From SHZL01 sp963784425 (lineage in GTDB: Bacteria; Pseudomonadota; Gammaproteobacteria; Xanthomonadales; SZUA-36): DNA of 64,000 nt. The notes below the pieces were generated by a model that worked only from the letters and a program-made list of their open reading frames with translations, did not search any database and was not told where the DNA came from. Made by a program: the position numbers and the translations under genes. The DNA lies in contig CAWARM010000007.1 in the NCBI GenBank assembly GCA_963784425.1, positions 280,084 to 344,083 of the forward strand, read 5' to 3'. Below, in pieces: positions 32,794-41,604 of this stretch; positions within the stretch are counted from its first letter, which is position 1, and each line of letters starts with the position of its first letter.

Positions 32794-35079
32794 TTATCCG
32801 GCAACAATCGTTTGATTGCCGGCGCTTGCGCGTCTCTCGAGGGGCAGGAGAATGGTTACCAGGGCACCGCCGTCAGTGGGATTGCTTATGGCAATCCGTC
32901 CGTCGTGTTCCGCCACGATCTTGCGGCAGATGGCCAGTCCAAGGCCACTGCCCCCGGCCTTATGGGTTACATACGGCTCAAACGGGTGATCCAGTATGGC
33001 GGCCGGAAAGCCCGGGCCTTTGTCGCGGATTTCCAGCTGCATCCAGTCACGGCTATCCAGGGCTATGACACGGCCTGAAATGAAAATTTCTGCGGCCGCC
33101 GGGAATGCCGCTTCCATGGCATTGCGAATCACGTTGTGGAGCATTTGCCGCAGGCGCCCGCTGTCTGCCCGCAGTCCTGCAGGGCTGGCACAAAGCTGTA
33201 TGGTGAAAGATGCAGCTGCATCGCCCTGCTGATACAAGGTGACCACTTCCCGAATCAAGTCATCGAGCTGGATGGTGCTGCGCTCAAGTACAGGTTCGCG
33301 CGCGTAATCGCCAAACGCGTCCACCAGGGTCCGCAGGGCTTCGACCTGGGACACGATCGTGTTGGATGCCCGGTCCAGCATCTCGTGATCCGCAGCGTCG
33401 AGTTTGCCCGCAAGCTTCATGCGCAGCCGTTCTGCGGCCAGCCGGATTGGCGTTAGCGGGTTTTTTACTTCGTGCGCGAGGCGCCTTGCGACCTCAGCCC
33501 ATGCAGCTTCGCGTTGTGCCTGGTTCAGCACTGTCACATCGTCGAAAATGATGACCTGGCCCTGTTCCGGGCTGAGCCCATCGGGGTTGGCAGGGCGCAG
33601 TTGCGAACCTCGCGCCAGCAGGACCAGCCGGGAATTTCCCCGCTCAAGGCTGATTTCCTGCTGCCAAACGGACCGGCCACGCTGACTCTGCTGCCGGATT
33701 GCGCTGAACAGAGGCTCCAGGTACGGAGCCTGGAGTTCAAGACTATGCAAGGACGTGCCAGCTATCGCTTCCGGCGTCAGCGCCGGCGGCAACTCGAGGA
33801 ATTCGCGGCATGCCCGGTTTGCGCGGATGATGTTTTCGTGAGCGTCCAGGGTAAGCACACCGGAGGACAGGTTACCCAGTACTGTTTCAAGGTACTCACC
33901 CTGTGCCTGCAGTTGGGACCTGCTGTGCTCGGCAGACAGGCTGGCCTGCTTCAGTGCCTGGGTCATGTGGTTGAACGAATGGACCAGGAAGCCGATTTCA
34001 TCGCGTTCGCCCGCTTCGACATCACGGCCAAAATCGCCCGCCGCGACTTGCTCGGTGGCTGAAGAAAGCCGCGACAAGGGGGCAACCATGCGACGCGCAG
34101 CGGTGAGGGCGGCCAGGATGGCCAGCAGCACGGTAAGCAGCAAGACCAGGGAAAGTATCAGCAGGAAGCTTTGTTTGAGTGACTCACGCAGGTAACTGAC
34201 ATTCTGGTAACGATGGTATTCCTGCTCAATGGAACTGGTCAGCGCGGTAATGTCCCTTGGCAGAGGGTAAATGGCCTGCAGCAGGCGTGCAGATTCCCCT
34301 GGATAAAGTGCCGGCATGCTCACCAGCACCCGTATCTGCAACTCTCCGTCCGCAGACGGTTCTGCCGCGGCATACTCGCCGCGCTGTGAGGCCTGCAGCA
34401 GGGCAAAATCAGCGGCACGTTCGGGCAGGACAGTGAGGGCATTGATATTTGCCGTGGCTACCAGCGTCCCATCCTCTTCCAGTACTGACAACTCCAGCGG
34501 GCCACTGGCACGCACGCGCGCAAGCAAAGACTGCCGCAGCTGGTCCCCTTCTTCGCTCAGGTCCTGCAGGCTGGCCGCAGTTTCCAGCAACTGGTTCCTC
34601 ACTTCCAATGTGCGTATGCCCAGGAACTGTTGCCCCAGTGCCAGTGAATCGGCCAGGGCCCGCTCCACCTGCACGTCGAACCAGCTGTCAATCGTGCTGG
34701 TGAGAAACCAGGCGGAAAAAAAGTACACGATCAGGGCCGGTGGCAAGGACAGCACCAGGAAGTTGCGCACCCATCCGGCTGCCAGCAGCGCTCCTGGCTC
34801 ACCGCGGCGCACCCGCCGGATGAGTGTCAGCAAGCGGTATCCAATGGTTACGACCAGGATCAGCAGCGCCAGCGCGGTCAGCACCAGGACCCAGAAATAG
34901 CTGTCTTCCAGCACCGAGCTGCCGGCGCCTGTATCCTGCTGCTGCACACCGCTGACCAGGAACAGCGAAATCAACAAGGCGATAATCACTGCCGCCATGG
35001 GCAGGATGCGCAGCAATCGCCGTATCGAACGGCGGTTGTGCCGCGCTGCCGGCTGCGGTGTCAGGGCCGGGGAGTTCAT
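32794..35079 (-). CDS. NtrY-like sensor histidine kinase
   Basis: 761 residues from the ATG at 35079. Several N-terminal TM helices (about 28-48, 62-82, 105-125) precede a large periplasmic sensor region and a further TM near residue 300. A HAMP domain (ARRMVAPLSRLSSATEQVA), a PAS domain (LETVLGNLSSGVLTLDAHEN) and a HisKA/HATPase module follow. The phosphoacceptor is in ARRLAHEVKNPLTPIRLAAE, typical of NtrY. ATPase motifs are VIRNAMEAA, DKGPGFP and GSGLGLAICRKI. The start overlaps the DUF4390 stop (TAATG). Its likely partner is the downstream ntrX-like regulator. The signal is unknown. Confidence 0.9.
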   Translation of the reverse strand: MNSPALTPQPAARHNRRSIRRLLRILPMAAVIIALLISLFLVSGVQQQDTGAGSSVLEDSYFWVLVLTALALLILVVTIGYRLLTLIRRVRRGEPGALLAAGWVRNFLVLSLPPALIVYFFSAWFLTSTIDSWFDVQVERALADSLALGQQFLGIRTLEVRNQLLETAASLQDLSEEGDQLRQSLLARVRASGPLELSVLEEDGTLVATANINALTVLPERAADFALLQASQRGEYAAAEPSADGELQIRVLVSMPALYPGESARLLQAIYPLPRDITALTSSIEQEYHRYQNVSYLRESLKQSFLLILSLVLLLTVLLAILAALTAARRMVAPLSRLSSATEQVAAGDFGRDVEAGERDEIGFLVHSFNHMTQALKQASLSAEHSRSQLQAQGEYLETVLGNLSSGVLTLDAHENIIRANRACREFLELPPALTPEAIAGTSLHSLELQAPYLEPLFSAIRQQSQRGRSVWQQEISLERGNSRLVLLARGSQLRPANPDGLSPEQGQVIIFDDVTVLNQAQREAAWAEVARRLAHEVKNPLTPIRLAAERLRMKLAGKLDAADHEMLDRASNTIVSQVEALRTLVDAFGDYAREPVLERSTIQLDDLIREVVTLYQQGDAAASFTIQLCASPAGLRADSGRLRQMLHNVIRNAMEAAFPAAAEIFISGRVIALDSRDWMQLEIRDKGPGFPAAILDHPFEPYVTHKAGGSGLGLAICRKIVAEHDGRIAISNPTDGGALVTILLPLERRASAGNQTIVAG

Positions 35080-35708
35080 TACCCGGAAGTCCTCGGCAGC
35101 GGCCAGGACTGCCAGCCCGAGTCGAGTTTCCATTGGGCGGAAAACCAGGCAGGGAGGCGCATGGGTGGCGGCATGTTCTGCTTGTCCAGCAAACTCCGGG
35201 CGCGCAGTTGATAATCACCCGGTGGTAAAAGGCCAGGCGTGAGGGTAAAACTCACCGACCCCAGTTCGGCCAGGACATGCCTGAGGCGCGGATAGGTATG
35301 CACGCTGGACGGCTGACGGGTGGATAATTGGTAGCGATTACTCAACGGCAGATAACGAATTTCAAACTCCCTGCTGTCCTGGCTGATGTTTCCGCTGCTA
35401 CCGGCAAGTTGCAATTCAAGCTCGGTACGGATGGCCAGAGGGACTCCGTGGTCCAAAGCGTCTTTCGCCTCGGGGCTAAGCGTGAGTTGCTGGTGAATGA
35501 CCACGTTGAGGGCGTCCGGGCTTGTGCTGGCCTCAATGCGCTCGATACTGAAACCGAAATCCGTTTGCTCTGACGAACAGCCAGGCAGGGCCAGCGCGAC
35601 CAGGCCCAAAGCAACCAGACTCGACGCGGCCAGACCCCGTGCGACTGGAGCAAACCGCCAGTAGCTGTCATCACGGATGTTTGTGCAGAACTGCGTAATA
35701 GAAGCCAT
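35079..35708 (-). CDS. DUF4390 domain-containing exported protein
   Basis: 209 residues from the ATG at 35708, which lies inside the 3' end of rsmB (38-base overlap). The N-terminal hydrophobic segment (LAASSLVALGLVALALPGCS) ends at a Cys and could be a signal peptide or poor lipobox. The remaining domain is beta-rich (FSIERIEASTSPDALNVVIH, VSFTLTPGLLPPGDYQLRA), matching DUF4390 proteins found between rsmB and ntrY-type kinase genes. The conserved neighbourhood suggests a link to envelope sensing by the kinase, but no function is known. Confidence 0.8.
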   Translation of the reverse strand: MASITQFCTNIRDDSYWRFAPVARGLAASSLVALGLVALALPGCSSEQTDFGFSIERIEASTSPDALNVVIHQQLTLSPEAKDALDHGVPLAIRTELELQLAGSSGNISQDSREFEIRYLPLSNRYQLSTRQPSSVHTYPRLRHVLAELGSVSFTLTPGLLPPGDYQLRARSLLDKQNMPPPMRLPAWFSAQWKLDSGWQSWPLPRTSG

Positions 35709-36978
35709 CCATATCCTGTTCGCCCGGAAAAATCTGCCGGCCGGCATGCTGGGAGTGGCCCCAGCTGACATTGAGCGGGCACTCTTCCGCATCTGCTGTC
35801 TGGGCAAGGAAGCTGTTGATTTGCACGCTGTTTTCATCTTTTAACACGGAGCAGGTCGCATACACTAGGATACCGCCCGGTTCCAGCAGGGGCCAGAGCG
35901 CCTGCAATATGCGTTGCTGGGTTTGTATCGCCTCGCGCACCTGCTCGGGCTTGCGCAGGTGTTTTATTTCTGGATGCCGGCGAATGACACCGGTGGCGGA
36001 GCAGGGCGCGTCCAGCAATATGCGCTGAAAGGCCACGCCATCCCACCAGCCGGCTGGCAGGGCGGCATCGCCAACCAGCAGCTTGCACGACAGCTTGAGC
36101 CGTTCAAGATTCTGCTGGATAAGCTCGATGCGGTGCGTGCTCAAATCCAGGGCAGTCACGTCGGCAGCCGGGGTGCGCTCGAGAATGTGACAGGTCTTGC
36201 CTCCCGGTGCGGCGCAGGCATCGAGCACGCGCATGCCCGCATGCACGTCCAGCAAATCGGCTGCCAGCTGTGCTGCCGGGTCCTGCACCGAAAAATAACC
36301 TTCGGCGAAACCCGCCAGGGCCTTGACGTGAACGGGGGGTGCAATGCTGATGGCATCCGGCGCCGATGGGTGACTGTGGGTTTCAAATCCCTGGTCTTCC
36401 AACTTTTCCGTGGTGACGCGAAAATCATGGCCTTTTCGATTCAGCCGCAACCACATCGGAGCCTGTTGGTTGTTGGCCGCAACGATCGCCGGCCAATGTT
36501 CCGGCCAGTCATGTTGTAGCGCCTCAAGCATCCATTGCGGGTGGGCGAAACGTTCTTTCTGCTGAGCGAGCTTACCCAGCCATTCATTGCGTTCGCGCTG
36601 AAAGCGCCGCAAGACCGCGTTGATCAGGCCGACGGCCCAGGGCTTGCCGGCCAGGCGCGCGCATTCCGCAGTCTCGTGGACTGCAGCATGTTCCGCTGTT
36701 TCGTCCTGCCATAACTGATACAGGCCCAGAAGTATCAGGCGATGTATATCCAGGTCGCGCTGCTTGAGTGGTTTGCTGAGCAACTGGCTCGCCAGCCAGT
36801 CAAGTGCTGTCAGCCAGCGCAGGACTCCATAGGCAAGATGCCGGCTCATGGAGAGGTCGCGGCTTTTCCGGTTGTCCTGCAAGGACGGGCTGTCGGTCAG
36901 GTTAAGCCCGCGGTCCAGTGCATCAGCCAGGGCGGCGACGGCCAGTTGGCGCGGGTTCTTGACCGCTGCGGTGGTCAT
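35671..36978 (-). CDS. rsmB: 16S rRNA m5C967 methyltransferase
   Basis: 435 residues. An N-terminal NusB-like RNA-binding domain (RQLAVAALADALDRGLNL) is followed by a Rossmann methyltransferase. SAM binding: LDACAAPGGKTCHIL. The two catalytic cysteines are in LLDAPCSATGVIRRHPEIK and VYATCSVLKDEN. The enzyme methylates C967 of 16S rRNA with SAM. The start overlaps the fmt stop (ATGA) in the conserved def-fmt-rsmB order. Confidence 0.95.
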   Translation of the reverse strand: MTTAAVKNPRQLAVAALADALDRGLNLTDSPSLQDNRKSRDLSMSRHLAYGVLRWLTALDWLASQLLSKPLKQRDLDIHRLILLGLYQLWQDETAEHAAVHETAECARLAGKPWAVGLINAVLRRFQRERNEWLGKLAQQKERFAHPQWMLEALQHDWPEHWPAIVAANNQQAPMWLRLNRKGHDFRVTTEKLEDQGFETHSHPSAPDAISIAPPVHVKALAGFAEGYFSVQDPAAQLAADLLDVHAGMRVLDACAAPGGKTCHILERTPAADVTALDLSTHRIELIQQNLERLKLSCKLLVGDAALPAGWWDGVAFQRILLDAPCSATGVIRRHPEIKHLRKPEQVREAIQTQQRILQALWPLLEPGGILVYATCSVLKDENSVQINSFLAQTADAEECPLNVSWGHSQHAGRQIFPGEQDMDGFYYAVLHKHP

Positions 36979-37941
36979 TCGCGCAGGGAAAGCCGATCTG
37001 GAAGTTTCACGGCGTGGAGATATTCCGCTGCACTCACCTCGGATCCCCCCGGGCGCTGCAGGCGCAGGATTCTCAGCATGCCGTTTGCGGTGGCCACGTC
37101 GATGCCGTATGCGCCGGAACCCACCAGGGTGCCGGGAACGTGTTTGTGCTGCCCGGGCAAGGCCATCGCGGCTGTTATGCGTGTGCGCTCGCCGGAGATA
37201 TCACACCAGGCCATGGGCCAGGGGTTAAAGGCGCGGACGCGCAGTGCCAGGGTGCTGGCATCCACGTTCCAATCGAGCTCCGCTTCAGTTTTTGTCAGTT
37301 TTGCGGCATAGGTAACGCCATTTTTTTCCTGTGGCAACGGGGAGGGGGGCCTTACCAGCCACCAGTTGCTGCAGGCAGTCCAGCAGGGCGGTTGCTCCCA
37401 GCTCCGCCAGCCGGTCATGTAGTGAACCGCCCGTGTCATCCGGCAGGATGGCTACATGGCGGCGCAATAGCACGGCCCCGGTGTCGAGTCCTTCATCCAT
37501 TTGCATGATGCACACACCCGTTTGCTCATCACCCGCCTCGATCGCGCGTTGTATGGGCGCTGCTCCGCGCCAGCGCGGCAGCAGGGAGGCATGAATATTC
37601 CAGCAGCCATGAACGGGAATCTGGAGAATTTCACGCGGCAGAATCAAACCGTATGCCACCACCACCAGCAGGTCCGGGCGCAGGTCCCGCACCCATTGGC
37701 AAACCTCCGGGTCTTTGAGCGAACCGGGTTGGTGGACCCGGATCCGGGCCTCCAGGGCTACCTGTTTAACCGGGCTGGACTGCAGCTGCCGGCCGCGCCC
37801 GGCAGGGCGGTCAGGCTGAGTCAGGGCGGCAACGGGTGCAAAGCCTGAGCTGATCAGCCGTTTAAGGGCAGGAACAGCAAAACCGGGAGTGCCGGCAAAG
37901 GCTAGGCGCAGGGGCGAAGTGGAGGTCACGCAGTGGGGCAA
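36975..37941 (-). CDS. fmt: Methionyl-tRNA formyltransferase, frameshifted at an A7 run
   Basis: Fmt formylates initiator Met-tRNA using 10-formyl-THF. The N-terminal domain is clear: LRLAFAGTPGFAVPALKRL, VVAYGLILPREIL, NIHASLLPRWRGAAPIQ. The frame breaks at seven T (plus strand 37321-37327). Removing one base joins VATGK to NGVTYAAKLTKTEAELDW and the C-terminal domain (RAFNPWPMAW), giving about 321 residues, the normal length. There is no in-frame ATG at the 5' end: only TTG 37941 or GTG 37929. An ATG at 37960 overlapping the def stop is one base out of frame, so a second indel near the CCCC run at 37935 is possible. A real loss is unlikely for so important a gene. Confidence 0.88.
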
Positions 37942-37956
37942 AGCATGCCAGGCCGT

Positions 37957-38478
37957 TCATAGGGTAACTGCTTCCTCTTCTCCCTTGCGTTTTCGTTTCT
38001 CCAGCTTCTTGCGCACCATCATGCGCTTCAGTGGTGACAGGTAGTCGACAAACAACTTGCCTTTGAGGTGGTCCATCTCGTGTTGCAGGCACACAGCGTC
38101 AAGACCCGTAAGCGTTACGTCAAAATAGCTGCCGTCCGGGTTCTGGGCCCGCACGCCGATTTCGCTGGCCCTGCTGACTTCCGCGTACACGCCGGGGACC
38201 GACAGGCATCCTTCCTCACACGTCTCAGATCCGCTTGCAAACGTCAGTTCAGGGTTGATGAAGACACGAAACTGGTCCCGGGTTTCACTCACATCCATCA
38301 CCAGGAGCCGCCGGTGCTCATTGACCTGGGTGGCTGCCAGCCCTATGCCGCTTTCAGCATACATGGTTTCCTTCAAGTCCCCGATCAGGCGCTGCAAAGC
38401 GGAATCAAAGGCCACGACAGGGCTGGCTTCGATACGAAGCCTTGGGTCGGGAAACGACAGAATATCCAGTATGGCCAT
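37957..38478 (-). CDS. def: Peptide deformylase
   Basis: 173 residues, full length. Removes the formyl group from nascent proteins using a bound metal. All three motifs are present: GIGLAATQV, EEGCLSVPG (metal Cys) and QHEMDHLKG (two metal His and catalytic Glu). The Lys/Arg-rich C-terminus (RKKLEKRKRKGEEE) is common in the family. It heads the def-fmt-rsmB cluster and is divergent from the LysM gene, with a 139-base gap between them. Confidence 0.96.
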   Translation of the reverse strand: MAILDILSFPDPRLRIEASPVVAFDSALQRLIGDLKETMYAESGIGLAATQVNEHRRLLVMDVSETRDQFRVFINPELTFASGSETCEEGCLSVPGVYAEVSRASEIGVRAQNPDGSYFDVTLTGLDAVCLQHEMDHLKGKLFVDYLSPLKRMMVRKKLEKRKRKGEEEAVTL

Positions 38479-38617
38479 ATATTTACGCGCGCTAGAAATA
38501 ATTTAGATGAACTTTGCCGCAGGTTTCACTATGATAGCTAATGGCGGACCCCGTTCGCCAGTTTAAAACTGACCGCATCTGACAAGATGGCTGGATGCCT
38601 ACTAGAGAGGACGGAAC

Positions 38618-39817
38618 GTGATCAGTAAAATCATTCAATTTATTGCGCTTGCGTTACTAATGGTTGGAGTTGTTGCGGCACAGGAAGTGTCTTTGCGCTC
38701 TGATCACCCTGATAAATATGTCGTGGTTAAAGGCGATACGCTGTGGGGAATTTCAGGCAGGTTCCTGGATAAACCCTGGCAATGGCCGGCAATCTGGCAA
38801 GCAAATCCGCAAATCGAGAACCCCCACTTGATTTACCCCGGTGATGTCGTATCCCTGGTGTATGTCGACGGGGTACCGCAACTGCGATTGAGCCGGGGCG
38901 GTGATGCTGCCGACCGGGCAAATATCCCAGGCACTGTCAGGCTGAGCCCGAAAGCACGGGTAGTGGGTAAAGACGATCCAATCAATGCCATACCACTGGA
39001 GGACATCAAACCCTTCATTCGGGATGTGCGGATACTTTCACCCGCCGAGTTTTCCGGCCTGCCTTACATTCTTGCCAACGAAGACGAACACATAAACGGC
39101 ACGGTGACAGACACCACCTTCGCACGGGGCCTGAATGCCCAGGTGGGTACTGAATGGGCCGTGGTGCGGCTTTTGAGCATCTATGACCGGCTCAAGGAAG
39201 ATGGTCCCATTCGTCGCGTGCTACCTCAGCAACACTGGAAGAAAGAGCGGAACGTGGAAAATGAGAACCTGGGTCTTTGGGGGGAGACTTTGCCCGGGGA
39301 TCACAGTCCAAAGCATCCGGTTGCCTATGAAATGGTTGAAGTGAGCCGGGTCCGGGTAATACAGTCAGGGGAGATTTCTTCCCTGAAAGTGATCGAAGAT
39401 CGTACAGCGGTGCGTGCGGGGGACTATATACTTCCAATTGACACCATGGGCTACGACGCCACGTTTTTCCCGCATGCCATGAGCAACATGCCGTCGAACC
39501 TGGAAATACTGGCAACGAAAGATTCGCTTTACGGCGTGGGTCAGAACCAAATCGTTTCCTTGAACGGAGGTACCGCCCAGGGTCTGGAACCGGGCCAGGT
39601 ATTTTCGGTTTACCGCCCGGGGACTGAAGTGAATGACCGCACCGGCTACCGTTATGGTAGCTTTGCCAAGGCAAGCAAGCCTGAACTGCCGGCGCAGTTC
39701 CACGCACTGGTGATGGTGTTTCGTACCTTTGAAAACATCAGTTATGCGATGGTCATGAGCGGGGATAACGCGGTTCGAGCGTTCGACCAGTTACGCCCTC
39801 CCAGTGAGCGGATGTAA
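38618..39817 (+). CDS. LysM peptidoglycan-binding protein
   Basis: 399 residues. Signal peptide IIQFIALALLMVGVVAAQ, then a LysM domain (YVVVKGDTLWGISGRFLDKP with IWQANPQIENPHLIYPGD, about residues 32-82). The remaining 300 residues are family-specific and have no catalytic motif. LysM binds N-acetylglucosamine of peptidoglycan. Homologues sit between def and dprA in many gammaproteobacteria, in opposite orientation to def, as here. Confidence 0.92.
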   Translation: MISKIIQFIALALLMVGVVAAQEVSLRSDHPDKYVVVKGDTLWGISGRFLDKPWQWPAIWQANPQIENPHLIYPGDVVSLVYVDGVPQLRLSRGGDAADRANIPGTVRLSPKARVVGKDDPINAIPLEDIKPFIRDVRILSPAEFSGLPYILANEDEHINGTVTDTTFARGLNAQVGTEWAVVRLLSIYDRLKEDGPIRRVLPQQHWKKERNVENENLGLWGETLPGDHSPKHPVAYEMVEVSRVRVIQSGEISSLKVIEDRTAVRAGDYILPIDTMGYDATFFPHAMSNMPSNLEILATKDSLYGVGQNQIVSLNGGTAQGLEPGQVFSVYRPGTEVNDRTGYRYGSFAKASKPELPAQFHALVMVFRTFENISYAMVMSGDNAVRAFDQLRPPSERM

Positions 39818-40054
39818 CAGAGGTAAAGCGCCCGGGCTGGGAAGCAAGAAAACGGGGTCAAGGGGGTTGCTGCCACGTCGCAGCGAAACTGGTTAATTGC
39901 ACTTCGCGCTCCCCGCCTGGGGGGCGCAAAACTTATACGCCTGCATCAATCTCTGGGTGGAATAGAGGCTCTCACGCGCGCCAGCGGCAGCAGGCTCGCA
40001 AGCCTGGGTCTTGACGAGGAAACCATCCACGCGTTATCCCGGCCTGACCAGGCG

Positions 40055-41023
40055 TTGCTTGAATCCGACATCAAGTGGCTGCAACAGCCCGGACATCACC
40101 TGCTCACCTGGGATGATGAGCGCTACCCGGCGCTGTTGCGCGATATTCCTTCCCCGCCGGCAGCACTTTACGCAGACGGCGAGGTTGAATCCCTGTGGTT
40201 ACCGCAGCTGGCCGTCGTTGGCAGCCGCAACCCTACGGCCGGCGGCGTTGAAAATGCGCGCGCATTTACGCTCGAACTGGTGGGGCAGGGCCTGACTATT
40301 ACCAGTGGGCTGGCGGCAGGTATCGATGGAACGGCTCATGCGGCGGCGCTGGAAGCTGGCGGCTGCACCGTTGCAGTTACCGGAACCGGATTGGACCGGG
40401 TTTATCCAGCAGCCAACCGGCAACTGGCAGCAGCGATCAGAAATCACGGCGTGCTGGTATCGGAGTTTCCCCCAGGAACCAGGCCGCAACGTTCACATTT
40501 CCCTTCGCGCAACCGCATCATCTCGGGCCTGAGCCTCGGTGTGCTGGTGATCGAGGCAGGGCTGAACAGCGGCTCATTGATAACCGCCCGGCTGGCCTCC
40601 GAGCAAGGCAGGGAAGTGTTTGCGCTGCCCGGGTCGATTCACAATCCCATGTCTAAAGGATGTCATCGCCTGATCCGGGACGGGGCGAAGCTGGTGGAAT
40701 CGGTGGCGGATATCCTGCAGGAACTGGCACCGCTTGCCGGCCACCTGGCGCAAAATTTGCGCGCAACTACAGCGCCTGTTCAGCCTCTGCGGCTTGACAT
40801 GGGCGCGGAAGACCCCCAAATCGACGAAAACTTTGAGTTTGGGCCTGAGTACCGGCAACTGTGGCGGGCACTGGGCCATGATCCGCTGCCCGTGGATTCA
40901 ATTATCCGCGCCAGCGGATTGACGGCGAAGGCTGTGTCGGCCATGCTGCTGATGTTGGAGCTCAGAGGAAAGGTAGAAGCGCACCCGGGCGGCGCCTTCA
41001 GCCGTAAAACAAGAGGCCTATAG
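40055..41023 (+). CDS. dprA: DNA-processing protein DprA (start uncertain)
   Basis: Single-stranded DNA-binding RecA loader for natural transformation. The Rossmann-like core is clear: AVVGSRNPTAGGVENARAF, GLTITSGLAAGIDGTAHAAA, FPSRNRIISGLSLGVLVIEA, GSLITARLASEQGREVFALP. A C-terminal winged-helix (LPVDSIIRASGLTAKAVSAML) follows. The listed TTG at 40055 is the first canonical start, but the same frame is open back to 39827 and encodes a plausible DprA N-terminal SAM-like domain (NWLIALRAPRLGGAKLIRLH, DEETIHALSRPDQ). No ATG, GTG or TTG exists in that stretch. A base lost upstream, or a non-standard start, would explain this. smg follows immediately after its stop. Confidence 0.9.
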   Translation: MLESDIKWLQQPGHHLLTWDDERYPALLRDIPSPPAALYADGEVESLWLPQLAVVGSRNPTAGGVENARAFTLELVGQGLTITSGLAAGIDGTAHAAALEAGGCTVAVTGTGLDRVYPAANRQLAAAIRNHGVLVSEFPPGTRPQRSHFPSRNRIISGLSLGVLVIEAGLNSGSLITARLASEQGREVFALPGSIHNPMSKGCHRLIRDGAKLVESVADILQELAPLAGHLAQNLRATTAPVQPLRLDMGAEDPQIDENFEFGPEYRQLWRALGHDPLPVDSIIRASGLTAKAVSAMLLMLELRGKVEAHPGGAFSRKTRGL

Positions 41024-41500
41024 ATGAAAGAAAACGTGCTCGACGTGTTGATGTACCTGTTCGAGAACTATTTTTACGACGAGCCTGAGGACGAGCCAGA
41101 CCGTGACTCCATGGAGGAGAATCTGCAGCAGGCCGGGTTCAACAATGGTGAAATTGAGAAGGCCTTTGAGTGGCTGGACGGCTTGGCGGAGCAGCGCTAC
41201 CAACCGGAGTTCAAAATCCGCACGGAACAGCCGATACGCGTATTTATTGATTCCGAAACCGACCGCCTCGATACCAATTGCCGGGATTTCCTCATGTATC
41301 TGTCGAACGTGGGCATCCTGGACGCACAGCGCCGCGAGTTGGTTCTTGATCGTTTGCTGGCGCTTGAATGTGATGAAATTTCACTTGAAGATATCAAGTG
41401 GGTAGTGCTTATGGTGCTGTTTAACCAGCCCGGCCAGGAAGCAAATTATGCCTGGATGGAAGATCTGATGTTTGACACGGAGCAAGACTACCGCCATTAA
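41024..41500 (+). CDS. smg: Smg family protein (DUF494)
   Basis: 158 residues, the usual family length. The N-terminus MKENVLDVLMYLFENYFYDE and the C-terminal ISLEDIKWVVLMVLFNQPGQ are diagnostic. The gene starts on the base after the dprA stop, the standard dprA-smg-topA arrangement. The biochemical role is not established; it is a small acidic cytosolic protein. Confidence 0.93.
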   Translation: MKENVLDVLMYLFENYFYDEPEDEPDRDSMEENLQQAGFNNGEIEKAFEWLDGLAEQRYQPEFKIRTEQPIRVFIDSETDRLDTNCRDFLMYLSNVGILDAQRRELVLDRLLALECDEISLEDIKWVVLMVLFNQPGQEANYAWMEDLMFDTEQDYRH

Positions 41501-41604
41501 TAGCAGGCAGTCCGGCCGCTCGATGCTTTCCCCTGAAGAAGTCCAGCTGCGTTAAGAACGCAATTGTATTGCGTGGTCGAAGCAGGCGGGAAAGGCCACC
41601 GGTT

